Assembly: GCA_027624315.1 (NCBI GenBank)
Contig: JAQBXX010000010.1
Location: 1 to 38,881, forward strand
Source of the DNA: Pseudomonadota bacterium
GTDB lineage: Bacteria; Pseudomonadota; Gammaproteobacteria; SURF-13
Length of the DNA stretch: 38,881 bases
Direction: 5' to 3'
Below the pieces are notes generated by a model that was not told the DNA's origin, did no database searches, and worked only from the letters and a program-made list of their open reading frames with translations. This document shows, piece by piece, positions 1-10,095 of the stretch. Every line of letters starts with the position of its first letter. Position 1 is the first letter of the stretch. A program made the translations under genes and the position numbers.

Positions 1-85
1 TCATCGCCCGATTCCTTCTCGCTTCGGACTACAGCTTAATCTACTGTCTTAAATTCGGGGTCCACTATAGCCCGGCGCAGGCGGA

Positions 86-94
86 TGTTATACT
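86..94 (+). promoter_or_regulatory. putative extended -10 promoter of yebC
   Basis: TG at 86-87, one base, then TATACT at 89-94 form an extended -10 box about 33 bases upstream of the yebC start. No good -35 hexamer is visible at the expected distance, which is tolerable for extended -10 promoters. Bases 1-85 show no gene that I can support. This could drive yebC and, by read-through, ruvCAB. Confidence 0.4.
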
Positions 95-126
95 AGTTGC
101 CGTATTTCCCAAACCGAAACCAGTAC

Positions 127-885
127 ATGGCAGGGCATAGCAAGTGGGCCAACATCCAGTATCGGAAGGGGGCCCAGGACGCCAAGCGCGGCAAGATATT
201 CACCAAGCTCATCCGCGAAATCACCGTGGCCGCGCGCATGGGCGGCGGCGACCCCGCCACCAACCCGCGCCTGCGCCACGCCATCGACAAGGCGCTGGCC
301 CAGAACATGACGCGTGACACCATCGAGCGCGCGACAAAGCGCGGCGCGGGTACGCTCGAGGGCGTGCATTACGAAGAGGTGCGTTATGAAGGCTATGGGC
401 CGGGTGGCGCGGCGGTGATGGTCGATTGCATGACCGACAACCGCGTGCGCACGGTGGCCGATGTGCGCCACGCCTTCAGCAAATGCGGCGGCAATCTGGG
501 TCAGGACGGCTCGGTGGCCTATCTGTTCACCCAGCGCGGCGTGCTGAGTTACGCGCCGGGCAGTGATGAAAACAAAATCATGGAGGCGGCGCTGGAGGCG
601 GGCGCGGAAGATATCACTACCAACGACGACGGCTCCATCGATGTACTCACCACGCCGGAACAGTTTGCCCACGTCAGGCAGGCGATGAGCGCGGCGGGGC
701 TCGCGGCGGAGCAGGCCGAGGTCACCATGCAGCCATCCACCGGCGCGGCCCTCGATGCGGACGACGGCCAGCGCATGATCAAGCTGCTCGACATGCTGGA
801 GGATCTCGACGACGTGCAGAATGTATATTCCAACGCAGACATCCCCGACGCCGTGATGGCCATAGGGCCTGTTAGCACTCATTAG
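127..885 (+). CDS. yebC: YebC/PmpR family regulatory protein
   Basis: This is a 252-residue protein of the YebC/PmpR/TACO1 family, cytoplasmic, described as a transcriptional regulator (PmpR in Pseudomonas) and more recently linked to translation. The N-terminus [11 protein letters not shown] is the family signature and fixes the start at 127; an in-frame upstream start at 97 would add ten unconserved residues. Length is normal for the family. It precedes ruvC, as in Pseudomonas and E. coli. Oddly, the last residues (GPVSTH and the stop) are encoded inside the left arm of a large inverted repeat that continues to base 1131, so the natural C-terminus may have been altered by that element. Confidence 0.95.
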   Translation: MAGHSKWANIQYRKGAQDAKRGKIFTKLIREITVAARMGGGDPATNPRLRHAIDKALAQNMTRDTIERATKRGAGTLEGVHYEEVRYEGYGPGGAAVMVDCMTDNRVRTVADVRHAFSKCGGNLGQDGSVAYLFTQRGVLSYAPGSDENKIMEAALEAGAEDITTNDDGSIDVLTTPEQFAHVRQAMSAAGLAAEQAEVTMQPSTGAALDADDGQRMIKLLDMLEDLDDVQNVYSNADIPDAVMAIGPVSTH

Positions 886-899
886 ACCGCGGCGTTGCC

Positions 900-988
900 G
901 CCCCCAAAAGGGCCAGGCAAGGCGCGAGGAGAGAAATTTGGTGACTCCAAATGAACGACGAGCAACGCAGCATGGCCCTTTTGGGGGC
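900..988 (+). repeat. foldback element copy A
   Basis: Perfect 16-base arms GCCCCCAAAAGGGCCA (900-915) and its complement (973-988) enclose a core with CAAGGCGCGAG, a small hairpin ATTTGG/CCAAAT at 936-952 with loop TGACT, and GAGCAACGCAG. The core resembles copies B and C while the arms do not. Confidence 0.8.
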
Positions 989-1005
989 TCAACCCAGAGG
1001 GACGG

Positions 1006-1095
1006 GGCCAGTGTGCCGCGATCCGGCGTTGCGCCTTCGCTTATGTACGTCAAGTACACCGCGCTCGGCGCGCCTTGTCTCGCGGCACACTGGCC
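1006..1095 (-). repeat. foldback element copy B
   Basis: Perfect 16-base arms GGCCAGTGTGCCGCGA (1006-1021) and its complement (1080-1095). Read on the minus strand, the core runs GACAAGGCGCGCCGAGCG, a hairpin TGTAC/GTACA (1044-1058, loop TTGAC), then AAGGCGCAACGC. This is the same core order as copy A, in opposite orientation and with different arms. Confidence 0.8.
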
Positions 1096-1135
1096 TCCGT
1101 CGCCACGGTCTAATGAGTGCTAACAGGCCCTTAGC

Positions 1136-1654
1136 GTGACACGCACGCGCATCCTCGGCATCGACCCCGGCTCGCGCCTCACCGGTTTTGGCGTGATCGA
1201 CGTGGAAGGGAGCCGCGCCGTTTACGTCACCAGCGGCTGCATACGACTGCCCGAGGGCGCGCTTGCCGAGCGCCTGAAACACATCTTCGAAGGCCTGACC
1301 GAACTCGTGACCACCTACCAACCCACCGTCATGGCGATTGAGTGCGTGTTCATGCACCGCAACGCCGACTCTGCGCTCAAGCTCGGCCAGGCACGCGGCG
1401 CTGCGATCTGCGCTGGCGTGACGCAGGCGCTGGAAATCGTCGAGTACACCCCGGCTGCAATCAAGCAGGCCGTGGTTGGGCGCGGCAATGCCACCAAGGC
1501 GCAGGTGCAGCACATGGTGCGCGCGCTGCTCAAGCTGCCCGGCGCACCGCAGGCGGACGCCGCCGACGCGCTCGCCGTCGCGCTGTGCCACGGCCATCAG
1601 CAGCCGTTCGCAAACGCGCTGCGCGGCACGCAACGTCGGGCGGCACGCCGATGA
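1136..1654 (+). CDS. ruvC: Holliday junction endodeoxyribonuclease RuvC
   Basis: RuvC is the dimeric resolvase that cuts Holliday junctions with RuvAB. The 172-residue frame starts at GTG 1136, giving the conserved ILGIDPG. Acidic residues that match the known catalytic set are Asp10, Glu69 (AIECVF), Asp141 and Asp144 ([12 protein letters not shown]). There is no in-frame ATG that keeps the first aspartate. The start sits five bases after the end of the nested palindrome, so a hairpin may affect its translation or its promoter. Its stop overlaps the ruvA start (ATGA), which indicates translational coupling. The C-terminus is basic (TQRRAARR). Confidence 0.96.
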   Translation: MTRTRILGIDPGSRLTGFGVIDVEGSRAVYVTSGCIRLPEGALAERLKHIFEGLTELVTTYQPTVMAIECVFMHRNADSALKLGQARGAAICAGVTQALEIVEYTPAAIKQAVVGRGNATKAQVQHMVRALLKLPGAPQADAADALAVALCHGHQQPFANALRGTQRRAARR

Positions 1655-2259
1655 TCGGACGCCTGCGCGGCATTCTGCTCACCCGGCAGCCGCCGCAACT
1701 CACGCTGGAGGTGCAGGGCGTGGGCTATGACGTCGAGGCGCCGATGTCCACCTTTTACGAACTGCCGCCGGTGGGTACCGAAGTGGTGCTGCACACGCAT
1801 CTCGTGGTGCGCGACGACGCGCACCTCCTGTTCGGCTTTGCCACCGAGGCCGAGCGCGCGTTCTTCAGAAGCCTGCTCAAGGTGAACGGCGTCGGCGCAA
1901 AGGTCGCGCTCGCCATTTTGTCCGGCATCTCGGTAACCGTCTTCGCGCGCTGCGTGCAGGACAACGACAGCGCCAGCCTCACGCGCCTGCCCGGCATCGG
2001 CAAAAAAACCGCCGAGCGCCTGATCCTCGAAATGCGCGACCGCCTGAGCGACTGGCACGTCGGCCCGGCCGCCGCCGGCGGCCTCCATGGCGCTCCGCTG
2101 ACAGAAAAGCCCGACCCCATCAGCGACGCGGTGCGCGCGCTGATCGCGCTCGGTTACAAACCGCAGGAGGCGAGCCGCATGGTACTCGCCATCGACGCCG
2201 CGGGCCTCGGCAGCGAGCAGCTTATCCGTCGTGCATTGCAATCCATGGCGAAGGCATGA
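1651..2259 (+). CDS. ruvA: Holliday junction branch migration protein RuvA
   Basis: RuvA is the tetrameric DNA-binding subunit that loads RuvB on Holliday junctions. The 202-residue protein begins [10 protein letters not shown], the typical OB-fold start, and has the helix-hairpin-helix stretches [15 protein letters not shown] and [16 protein letters not shown], followed by a flexible linker and the C-terminal domain III ([16 protein letters not shown]) that contacts RuvB. It overlaps ruvC by four bases and is followed by ruvB after four bases. Confidence 0.97.
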   Translation: MIGRLRGILLTRQPPQLTLEVQGVGYDVEAPMSTFYELPPVGTEVVLHTHLVVRDDAHLLFGFATEAERAFFRSLLKVNGVGAKVALAILSGISVTVFARCVQDNDSASLTRLPGIGKKTAERLILEMRDRLSDWHVGPAAAGGLHGAPLTEKPDPISDAVRALIALGYKPQEASRMVLAIDAAGLGSEQLIRRALQSMAKA

Positions 2260-2263
2260 CGGT

Positions 2264-3305
<1,042 letters not shown>

Positions 3306-3313
<8 letters not shown>

Positions 3314-3725
3314 TGCACGTGAATTTTCATGGCCGCTGCGGGTCTACTACGAGGACACGGACAGCGGCGGCGTGGTGTATTATGCCAACTATCTCAGATT
3401 CATGGAGCGCGCGCGCACCGAATGGCTGCGCGGCCTCGGCTTCGAGCAAGACGCACTCATGCGCGAGGAGGGCGTGATTTTCGCGGTGCGTTCGGTGACG
3501 CTGGATTTTTTGCAGCCTGCGCGTTTTAATCAATTGCTGCACGTGACGGTAAAACTCATCGAACGAGGGCGCGCGAGCCTGGGCTTTGAGCAGCAGGTGC
3601 GCGATGGCGCAAGCGGCGCACCGTTATGCTCCGGCCACGTCAAGCTGGCGTGTCTCGACGCCGTTATGTTCAAGGCGCGCGCCATACCCAAGACAATAAT
3701 AGCGGAGCTTCCCGGTGACCTCTGA
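3306..3725 (+). CDS. ybgC: Tol-Pal associated acyl-CoA thioesterase YbgC
   Basis: YbgC is a hotdog-fold acyl-CoA thioesterase usually encoded first in the tol-pal cluster. The 139-residue product has the family motif [16 protein letters not shown], whose aspartate is the catalytic residue of the 4-hydroxybenzoyl-CoA thioesterase class, followed by [12 protein letters not shown] chose ATG 3306; a TTG at 3297 is also in frame. It overlaps ruvB upstream and tolQ downstream by 11 bases, so ruvB-ybgC-tolQ are probably cotranscribed. Confidence 0.93.
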
Positions 3726-4386
3726 CCTGTCCATCCTGCATCTCATTCTCAATGCCAGCCTGCTGGTACAGCTCGTCATGGCGCTGCTGCTGGTAGTCTC
3801 GATGGTGTCGTGGACCATGATCTTCCGCAAACGTGCGCTGCTGCGCGCTACGCGCGCGGCAGCGGACATATTCGAAAAGCGCTTCTGGTCGGGCAATGAC
3901 CTCAACCTGCTGTACGACCAGGTGACGCACCGCTCCAGTCCGCGCGGCATGGAGGCAATCTTCGAGGCCGGGTTCAAGGAGTTCGCGCGCCTGCGCAAGC
4001 AGGCGGGCGTGGAGCCGATGGCGGTGCTGGAAGGCGCGCAGCGCACCATGCGCGTGGCGCTTTCGCGCGAAGTGGAGGCGCTCGAGGTCAACCTGTCGTT
4101 TCTCGCCACGGTCGGCTCCACCAGCCCCTACGTCGGCCTGTTCGGCACCGTGTGGGGCATCATGAATTCGTTCCGCAGCCTCGGCAATGTGCACCAGGCC
4201 ACGCTCGCGATGGTCGCACCCGGCATCGCCGAGGCCTTGATCGCCACCGCCATGGGCCTGTTCGCGGCGATACCGGCGGTGATCGCGTACAACGGCTTCG
4301 CCAACGATGTCGAGCGCCTGCATAGCCGCTATGATGCCTTCCTCGAAGAGTTTTCCACCATCCTGCAGCGGCAGGCGCACGCGTAA
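3715..4386 (+). CDS. tolQ: Tol-Pal system proton channel subunit TolQ
   Basis: TolQ is the inner-membrane, MotA/ExbB-like stator subunit that with TolR converts proton flow into TolA movement. The 223-residue protein starts at GTG 3715, within ybgC. It has an N-terminal membrane segment (about 12-34) and the conserved C-terminal part with VGSTSPYVGLFGTVWGIM and APGIAEALIATAMGLFAAIPAVIAYN, two further membrane helices lining the channel. The stop overlaps the tolR start by one base (TAATG). Confidence 0.96.
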   Translation: MTSDLSILHLILNASLLVQLVMALLLVVSMVSWTMIFRKRALLRATRAAADIFEKRFWSGNDLNLLYDQVTHRSSPRGMEAIFEAGFKEFARLRKQAGVEPMAVLEGAQRTMRVALSREVEALEVNLSFLATVGSTSPYVGLFGTVWGIMNSFRSLGNVHQATLAMVAPGIAEALIATAMGLFAAIPAVIAYNGFANDVERLHSRYDAFLEEFSTILQRQAHA

Positions 4387-4823
4387 TGGCGCGGGCCCGT
4401 AAACGGCGCGTGCCGATGGCGGAGATGAACGTGGTGCCGTACATCGACGTGATGCTGGTGCTGTTGGTCATCTTCATGATCACCGCGCCGCTGCTCGCGC
4501 AGGGCGTGAAGGTGGACCTGCCGCAGGCGGCGAGCACGCCGATGGAGCCGGACAAGAAAGAGCCGCTGGTGGTGACGGTGAGTGCGAACGGAAAATTTTA
4601 TCTAAATGTCGGCGACGGTCAGGAGAAAGGCATCGCCGATGCGCTGCTGGCGCAACGCGTGGGCGCGGTATTACGCAACCAGCCCGGCACACCGGTACTG
4701 GTGCGCGGCGACAAGAACGTCAATTACGGACGCGTGATCTACGCCATGACACTATTGCAAAGCGCGGGCGCGCCGAGCGTGGGCCTCGTCACCGAGTCTC
4801 CCCCGGCGCCCACACATAAATAG
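4386..4823 (+). CDS. tolR: Tol-Pal system protein TolR
   Basis: TolR is the ExbD-like partner of TolQ: one membrane helix and a periplasmic domain. The 145-residue protein has MAEMNVVPYIDVMLVLLVIF, in which Asp21 is the proton-carrying residue expected at the start of the helix. The periplasmic domain runs from about residue 45 to the end. It is coupled to tolQ by a one-base overlap and followed by tolA after ten bases. Confidence 0.95.
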   Translation: MARARKRRVPMAEMNVVPYIDVMLVLLVIFMITAPLLAQGVKVDLPQAASTPMEPDKKEPLVVTVSANGKFYLNVGDGQEKGIADALLAQRVGAVLRNQPGTPVLVRGDKNVNYGRVIYAMTLLQSAGAPSVGLVTESPPAPTHK

Positions 4824-4833
4824 TCGCCATCAC

Positions 4834-5721
4834 ATGCTGAACAAGTTGCGCAATAACCTGCGTGCGGTGGTGCTGGCCGTGCTGGTGCACGTCGCGCTGA
4901 TTGCGATGCTGGTGGTGAGCCTCGACTGGACGCCCAAGCCGCAGCCGGCGGGCGCGCAGTCCGCCGTGGTTCAGGCCACGGTGGTGGACAACACCAGGCT
5001 CAAGGCGGAGCAGCAGAAGAAACAGGAGGAGGCTGAGCGCAAGAAGCGCGCGGAGCAGGAGGCCGCAGATAAACAGCGCACGGAAGAACAACGGCGCGAA
5101 GAGGAAAAGCGTCAGGCCGCAGAAGAAGCGCAGCGTAAACTGGAAGACGAGGCGAAGCGTCAGGAACAAGCCGGGCAAGAGCGGCTGGTCGCGGAACAAA
5201 AACGCGCCGAAGAGGCCAAACACGAGGCGCTGAAGGAAAAGCAGGCGGTGGCAGAAAAGCGGCACACGGAGCAATCGCGCCGCGCTGAAGAAAAGCGCTT
5301 GGCCGCAGCCGACGCACAACGTAAAATCGAGATGGAAAAGAAGCGCAAGGCGGAAAAAGAAGCGCAACAGCGGCGTGAGGCCGAGCAACAGATGAAGGAG
5401 CAGCTCGCCTCGGAGGAACAGGCGGCACAGGAGCAGCAGGCACAGACCTTGGTCAGCCAGTACATCCCGCTGATCCAGAAACGGATGAAGGAGAAATGGT
5501 CGCCTCCGCCGAGCGCCAGACCCGGCATGTCGTGCACGGTGACGGTGCGGCTGCTGCCGGGTGGCGAAGTAACCGACGCGCGGGTCAGCGTGAGCAGCGG
5601 TGATGCGATCTTTGACCGCTCGGTGGAAAACGCGGTGTATAAGGCCTCGCCGCTACCGCTGCCGGCCGCTCCGGCCTTGTTTGAGTATTTTCGTGAGTTG
5701 AATTTTATCTTCAAGCCCTGA
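4834..5721 (+). CDS. tolA: cell envelope integrity protein TolA
   Basis: TolA spans the periplasm from the TolQR motor to Pal and TolB. The 295-residue protein has an N-terminal membrane helix (about 12-34), a long Ala/Glu/Lys/Arg-rich helical domain II (about 50-205), and a C-terminal globular domain III of about 90 residues with YIPLIQKRMKEKW and GGEVTDARVSVSSGD, which match the TonB/TolA C-terminal family. The helical domain is low-complexity and typical of TolA. It lies between tolR and tolB. Confidence 0.93.
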   Translation: MLNKLRNNLRAVVLAVLVHVALIAMLVVSLDWTPKPQPAGAQSAVVQATVVDNTRLKAEQQKKQEEAERKKRAEQEAADKQRTEEQRREEEKRQAAEEAQRKLEDEAKRQEQAGQERLVAEQKRAEEAKHEALKEKQAVAEKRHTEQSRRAEEKRLAAADAQRKIEMEKKRKAEKEAQQRREAEQQMKEQLASEEQAAQEQQAQTLVSQYIPLIQKRMKEKWSPPPSARPGMSCTVTVRLLPGGEVTDARVSVSSGDAIFDRSVENAVYKASPLPLPAAPALFEYFRELNFIFKP

Positions 5722-5727
5722 GGACAC

Positions 5728-7059
5728 ATGCTGAATAAACAATTCCTGCTGGTGTACGCGCTGGCCCTGTGGCTGCCGCTGGGCGGCGCGCATGCGGCGC
5801 CCCTCACCATCGAGATCACCGAAGGCGTGCCGGGCGCGCTGCCCATTGCCGTCGTACCCTTCGGCGTAGAAGGGCAGGGTGCGCCGCCGGAAGACATCGG
5901 CGCCATCGTCGCCGCCGACTTGAAACGCAGCGGGCGCTTTGCGCCGCTGGCGGAGCAGGACCTGCTGGCGCGCCCGCACGAAGGGCGTGAAGTCAATTTC
6001 CGTGACTGGCGCGTGCTCGGCGTGGAAGGCCTGGCGGTGGGCAAGGTGCGCGCCACCGGCGCGGGCCAGTACACGGTGCAATTCCAGTTGTTCAACGTGT
6101 TTCAGGCCACCCAGCTTGCGGGTTACACCATCCCGGCCACGAGCGCGGAACTGCGCCGCACCGCGCACCGGATCAGCGACATCATTTACGAAAAACTGAC
6201 CGGCGAGCCGGGTGCGTTCAACACGCGCATCGCCTACGTCACGGCCGCGGGCAAGGCACCGGCGCAAACCTATTCGTTGCAGGTGGCCGACGCCGACGGC
6301 CACAATCCGCAGCCGATTCTCAACTCCAGGCAGCCGCTGCTCTCGCCCGCGTGGTCGCCCGACGACACACGGCTCGCCTACGTGTCGTTTGAAAACAAGC
6401 GCGCACAGATTTACATCCAGGAGATCGCCACCGGCAAGCGCGAGTTGATTGCGTCTTATCCCGGCCTGAACAGCGCACCCGCGTGGTCACCCGACGGCAC
6501 GCGGCTCGCGCTCACGCTCTCCAAGGACGGCAACCCGGAAATCTATGTGCTGAGTCTCGCCGCCAAAACCCTGCAGCGCCTCACCAGCAACCTGGCCATT
6601 GATACCGAACCCGTCTGGTCACCCGACGGCAGCGCGCTGGTATTCACCTCCGACCGCGGCGGACGTCCGCAGCTGTATCGCATGTCAGTAAATGGTGGAG
6701 ACGCGAGCCGCATCACCTTCGCAGGCGACTATAATGCGCGCGGCGTGTTTTCACCCGACGGCAAGCAGCTCGCCATGGTGCACGGCACGGGTGGCCAGTA
6801 CCGCATCGCGCTCATGGAGCTGAAAACCGGCGCACTGCGCGTGCTCTCCGACCGCACGCTGGACGAGTCACCGAGCTTCGCGCCGAACGGCGCCATGATT
6901 ATTTACGCCACCAATGAAAACAACCGCGGCACGCTTGCGGCGGTGTCGGTGGACGGACGCGTGCACAACCGCCTGGTGCTGCAGGAAGGCGATGTGCGCG
7001 AAGCCGTGTGGTCGCCGTTTAGTCGTCGTATAATGCTGCAGCCTGATCCCAAACCTTAA
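5728..7059 (+). CDS. tolB: Tol-Pal system beta-propeller protein TolB
   Basis: TolB is a periplasmic protein that binds Pal. The 443-residue precursor has a signal peptide ([20 protein letters not shown], cleavage probably after AHA), an N-terminal alpha/beta domain (about 25-160) and a six-bladed propeller marked by repeats of the type [23 protein letters not shown] and [10 protein letters not shown]. Length and order are normal. It follows tolA by six bases and precedes pal by 27 bases. Confidence 0.96.
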   Translation: MLNKQFLLVYALALWLPLGGAHAAPLTIEITEGVPGALPIAVVPFGVEGQGAPPEDIGAIVAADLKRSGRFAPLAEQDLLARPHEGREVNFRDWRVLGVEGLAVGKVRATGAGQYTVQFQLFNVFQATQLAGYTIPATSAELRRTAHRISDIIYEKLTGEPGAFNTRIAYVTAAGKAPAQTYSLQVADADGHNPQPILNSRQPLLSPAWSPDDTRLAYVSFENKRAQIYIQEIATGKRELIASYPGLNSAPAWSPDGTRLALTLSKDGNPEIYVLSLAAKTLQRLTSNLAIDTEPVWSPDGSALVFTSDRGGRPQLYRMSVNGGDASRITFAGDYNARGVFSPDGKQLAMVHGTGGQYRIALMELKTGALRVLSDRTLDESPSFAPNGAMIIYATNENNRGTLAAVSVDGRVHNRLVLQEGDVREAVWSPFSRRIMLQPDPKP

Positions 7060-7086
7060 CCTGGATAAACAACAAAGGAGCCTCCC

Positions 7087-7620
7087 ATGAAGTTGCCAAC
7101 CAAATTCTTATTTTTGATCCTGCCCACAGCCATTTTGCTCGGCTGTCAGGGCACGGGCACCAAGTCGGGTGAAAGCGCCGCGATCGAAGATAAATCCAGT
7201 GCCGCGAGCGGCGCGACCACAAGCGCCGCAGGCGACACAGGCGCATTCCGCGGTGACGCACTGGATGATCCCGCCGGTGCGTTGTCCAAGCGTATCGTCT
7301 ATTTCGCCATCGACAGCAGCGAGGTCGCGCAGGAAGACCGCGCCACCGTCTCGGCCCACGCCAGGTATCTCTCCGGCAACGCCACCGCCGCCGTCACGCT
7401 GGAAGGCCATGCCGACGAGCGCGGCTCGCGTGAGTACAACCTCGCGCTCGGTGAGCGCCGCGGCAACGCCGTGCGCCAGCTCCTGCTTGCCGAAGGCGCC
7501 GCCACGAAGCAAATCCAGGTGGTGAGCTACGGCGAGGAAAAGCCGGTGGCCACCGGCCATGACGAGACTTCGTGGCAACAGAACCGCCGCGTCGAAATTA
7601 GCTACACCAGCCGCAAGTAA
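7087..7620 (+). CDS. pal: peptidoglycan-associated lipoprotein Pal
   Basis: Pal is an outer-membrane lipoprotein that binds peptidoglycan and the Tol complex. The 177-residue precursor has a lipoprotein signal ending ILLGC, so Cys21 should be lipidated, then an Ala/Ser/Thr-rich linker and an OmpA-like domain (about 68-177) with YFAIDSSEV, EGHADERGSREYN and LGERRGNAVRQLL, the diaminopimelate-binding region. A strong AAGGAG ribosome site precedes the ATG. Confidence 0.97.
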   Translation: MKLPTKFLFLILPTAILLGCQGTGTKSGESAAIEDKSSAASGATTSAAGDTGAFRGDALDDPAGALSKRIVYFAIDSSEVAQEDRATVSAHARYLSGNATAAVTLEGHADERGSREYNLALGERRGNAVRQLLLAEGAATKQIQVVSYGEEKPVATGHDETSWQQNRRVEISYTSRK

Positions 7621-7625
7621 CAGCC

Positions 7626-8447
7626 ATGCGCGCGCGCATGCTGGTTTTCGCAGGCGCATTGCTGCTGCTGCCGCTCTTCGCGGCGGCAGCAGAGGATCCG
7701 AACGCGCAGATGTCGCTGCAGGCGCGCATCATGCGGCTGGAGCGCATTGTGGAAGGTCAGAGCGGGACGGAACTGCTCACGCGCATCGATAGCCTGCAGC
7801 TGGAGCTGCAACAGCTACAGGGTGTCATCGAGGTGCAAACGCACGAGATCGAGGAACTCAAAAGCAGCAGGCAGGGCGCAAACCAGGATTTCGACCGTCG
7901 TCTGCATGAACTGGAGAGCCGCACGAGCGCCGCACCGCCGCCCGCACCCGTGACCGCAAGTGAGCCCACCCCGGCAGCTGCGCCAGTTACAGCGCCGGCC
8001 ACAGCGCCGTCAAAACCGCCCGCTGCTGCACCGTCAACAGCGCCTCCGGCCGCCGACGCCGCACCGGAGCAGGCGGCTTACCAGCAGGCCTTCGCGTTGC
8101 TCAAAGAGGCGCGCTACGAAAAGGCGATCACGGCGTTCCAGGATTATCTTGCACGCTACCCTGCGGGAAAAAATGCCGGCAACGCCCAATACTGGCTGGG
8201 TGAGGCGTACTACGTCACGCGCCAGCTCAAGGAGGCGCAGCAGGCGTTTCAGACCCTCATGGACAACATGCCCACCAGCCCCAAACGCCCGGATGCCCTG
8301 CTCAAGATTGGCTTCGTGCATTACGAGCTCGGCCAGTGGGACGAGGCGCGCAAGTCACTGAACGAGGTCATCAAGACCTTCCCCGCCGCCCCCGCCGCGA
8401 AGCTCGCCGACAACCGCCTGCAGCGCATGAAGAAAGAGGGGCATTAG
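7626..8447 (+). CDS. cpoB: cell division coordinator CpoB (YbgF)
   Basis: CpoB is a periplasmic protein that links Tol-Pal to peptidoglycan synthesis by PBP1B in E. coli. The 273-residue precursor has a signal peptide (through about FAAAA), an N-terminal coiled coil (about 28-100) that trimerises in the family, a Pro/Ala-rich linker (about 103-148), and a TPR domain with YQQAFALLKEARYEKAI, AQYWLGEAYY and ALLKIGFVHYELGQWDEA. It starts five bases after pal. Confidence 0.94.
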   Translation: MRARMLVFAGALLLLPLFAAAAEDPNAQMSLQARIMRLERIVEGQSGTELLTRIDSLQLELQQLQGVIEVQTHEIEELKSSRQGANQDFDRRLHELESRTSAAPPPAPVTASEPTPAAAPVTAPATAPSKPPAAAPSTAPPAADAAPEQAAYQQAFALLKEARYEKAITAFQDYLARYPAGKNAGNAQYWLGEAYYVTRQLKEAQQAFQTLMDNMPTSPKRPDALLKIGFVHYELGQWDEARKSLNEVIKTFPAAPAAKLADNRLQRMKKEGH

Positions 8448-8482
8448 CGCAAAAGCTGGGGGGCAGGGTGTAAAATGCCCGC

Positions 8483-9169
8483 ATGCAAACTGCGATCGAC
8501 ACCGAGACACATGCCGCGCCCTCGCATGAGACGCGGCTGCGTATCACGGAAATCTTCTATTCCCTTCAGGGTGAAACACGCACGGTGGGTCTGCCCACCG
8601 TGTTTGTGCGCCTGACCGGCTGCCCGCTGCGCTGCGGCTACTGCGACACCGCCTACGCGTTTCAGGGCGGCGAGTGGATGGCGCTGCCGGATATCCTCGG
8701 ACGTGTGGCGCACTTCAAGCCGCGCTATGTCACCGTCACCGGCGGTGAACCGCTCGCGCAGCGCGCTGCGCTCGATCTACTCACCGCCTTGTGTGATGCA
8801 GGCTACGATGTCTCGCTTGAAACCAGCGGCGCGCTCGATGTGTCACAGGTGGATGCGCGCGTGGTCAAGGTGATGGATATCAAAACGCCCGGCTCCGGCG
8901 AAGTGGACAAAAACCGCTTGGAAAATATCCCACACCTGACAGCGCGCGACCATGTCAAGTTCGTGCTTTGCAACCGCGAAGATTATGACTGGGCCAAGAC
9001 CGTATTGACCCAATACGATCTCGCGGCGCACTGCGAGGTGCTGCTCTCACCGAGCTTCGGCGAACTGGACGCCACGCAACTCGCCAACTGGATACTCGAA
9101 GACCATCTGCCGGTGCGCTTGCAGATTCAGTTGCATAAATATCTGTGGGGCAATGTCCCCGGAAAATAA
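8483..9169 (+). CDS. queE: 7-carboxy-7-deazaguanine synthase QueE
   Basis: QueE is the radical SAM enzyme that converts 6-carboxytetrahydropterin to 7-carboxy-7-deazaguanine in queuosine biosynthesis. The 228-residue protein has FYSLQGE near the start, the CxxxCxxC cluster motif (GCPLRCGYCDTAY), and TVTGGEPL. It follows cpoB as in Pseudomonas. Its TAA stop is immediately followed by the left arm of a foldback element (9170), which separates it from queC. Confidence 0.95.
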   Translation: MQTAIDTETHAAPSHETRLRITEIFYSLQGETRTVGLPTVFVRLTGCPLRCGYCDTAYAFQGGEWMALPDILGRVAHFKPRYVTVTGGEPLAQRAALDLLTALCDAGYDVSLETSGALDVSQVDARVVKVMDIKTPGSGEVDKNRLENIPHLTARDHVKFVLCNREDYDWAKTVLTQYDLAAHCEVLLSPSFGELDATQLANWILEDHLPVRLQIQLHKYLWGNVPGK

Positions 9170-9310
9170 GGGCGCCTCTAAAAATGATGGATTTTGATTC
9201 AAGACAAGGCGCAGCGCAGGCGAGCAGCGCAGCATACACGTCAGTATGTGAGCAGCGGAGACAAGCTGCAACGCAGTATTGGAGCAAAAGACGCATTTTT
9301 AGAGGTGCCC
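9170..9310 (+). repeat. foldback element copy C between queE and queC
   Basis: Arms GGGCGCCTCTAAAAATG (9170-9186) and its near-complement (9294-9310, one mismatch) bound a 141-base element that fits exactly between the queE stop and the queC ribosome-binding area. The arms continue imperfectly inward. The core has GACAAGGCGCAGCG, a hairpin CATAC/GTATG at 9233-9248 (loop ACGTCA, complement TGACGT), and GCTGCAACGCAG. It shares its core with copies A and B near 1 kb. Confidence 0.85.
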
Positions 9311-9314
9311 GGCA

Positions 9315-10016
9315 ATGAGCGCCGCCGTCATTCCCTTAACTGCTGCACACACACGCGCCGTGGTGCTGCTCTCCGGCGGCATGGACTCCGCCACCACGCT
9401 CGCCATCGCCAAGGGCTTGGGCTTCGAGTGTTATGCGCTCGCCGTCGATTACGGCCAGCGCCACCGCGCGGAACTCGACGCGGCGGCGCGCATCGCGCAC
9501 AGTCTTGGCGCCGCCGCTTACAAAGTGATCAAGATCGACCTCGGCGCCATCGGCGGCTCGGCACTCACCGACGTGAGCATCGCAGTGCCACAGCAGTCGA
9601 GCCAGGGCATCCCCGTCACCTACGTGCCCGCGCGCAACACGATATTGCTTGCGCTTGCACTGGGCTGGGCCGAGGTGCTGAAGGCGTGGGACATCTTCAT
9701 CGGCGTGAACGCAGTGGATTATTCCGGCTACCCGGATTGCCGCCCGCAATTCATCGAGGCGTTTGAGCACCTCGCCAACGTCGCCACCAAGGCCGGCGTG
9801 GAGGGCAACCGCTTTATCTGCCACACCCCGCTCATCCACCTGAGCAAGGCAGACATCATCCATGAAGGGCTGCGCCTCGGCGTGGACTACGCCGAGACCG
9901 TCTCTTGCTACAGCGCCGATGACGCAGGCCGCGCCTGCGGCCGCTGCGACGCCTGCCGCCTGCGCGCCGCGGGCTTCAAGGCAGCGGGCGTGGCTGATCC
10001 CACCCGCTATCAATAA
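9315..10016 (+). CDS. queC: 7-cyano-7-deazaguanine synthase QueC
   Basis: QueC converts 7-carboxy-7-deazaguanine to preQ0 with ATP and ammonia. The 233-residue protein has the PP-loop [41 protein letters not shown], and a C-terminal zinc site ([18 protein letters not shown]). It is in the expected place after queE, but copy C of the foldback element lies between them, and the right arm ends four bases before the ATG, so ribosome access could depend on that structure. QueD and QueF are not in the window. Confidence 0.96.
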   Translation: MSAAVIPLTAAHTRAVVLLSGGMDSATTLAIAKGLGFECYALAVDYGQRHRAELDAAARIAHSLGAAAYKVIKIDLGAIGGSALTDVSIAVPQQSSQGIPVTYVPARNTILLALALGWAEVLKAWDIFIGVNAVDYSGYPDCRPQFIEAFEHLANVATKAGVEGNRFICHTPLIHLSKADIIHEGLRLGVDYAETVSCYSADDAGRACGRCDACRLRAAGFKAAGVADPTRYQ

Positions 10017-10095
10017 GTTTGCCCCAAAACGCATCCGCGCCTTGGTGTTAGGGCTGCGGACGATTACAATAGGCAGCCTTCATTCCTTAAATAGC

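Larger units (their letters stand above)
864..1131. repeat. nested palindromic composite between yebC and ruvC
   Basis: Outer arms at 864-892 and 1103-1131 are complementary over 29 bases with one mismatch. Inside lie two smaller foldback elements in opposite orientation, at 900-988 (+) and 1006-1095 (-). The composite fills the whole yebC-ruvC spacer and begins within the yebC 3' end. The right outer arm is an inverted copy of the end of yebC, including the complement of its stop codon. No open frame with family resemblance lies here. Confidence 0.85.

Noticed and set aside
864-1131. Integron-like attC site or cassette array
   Set aside because: The large imperfect palindrome recalls attC, but the core-site sequences GTTRRRY and RYYYAAC are not present in the right arrangement, there is no integrase, and the flanking genes are core genes in conserved order.
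9170-9314. preQ1 riboswitch before queC
   Set aside because: The space is fully explained by a foldback element related to copies near ruvC; no preQ1 aptamer pattern is seen.
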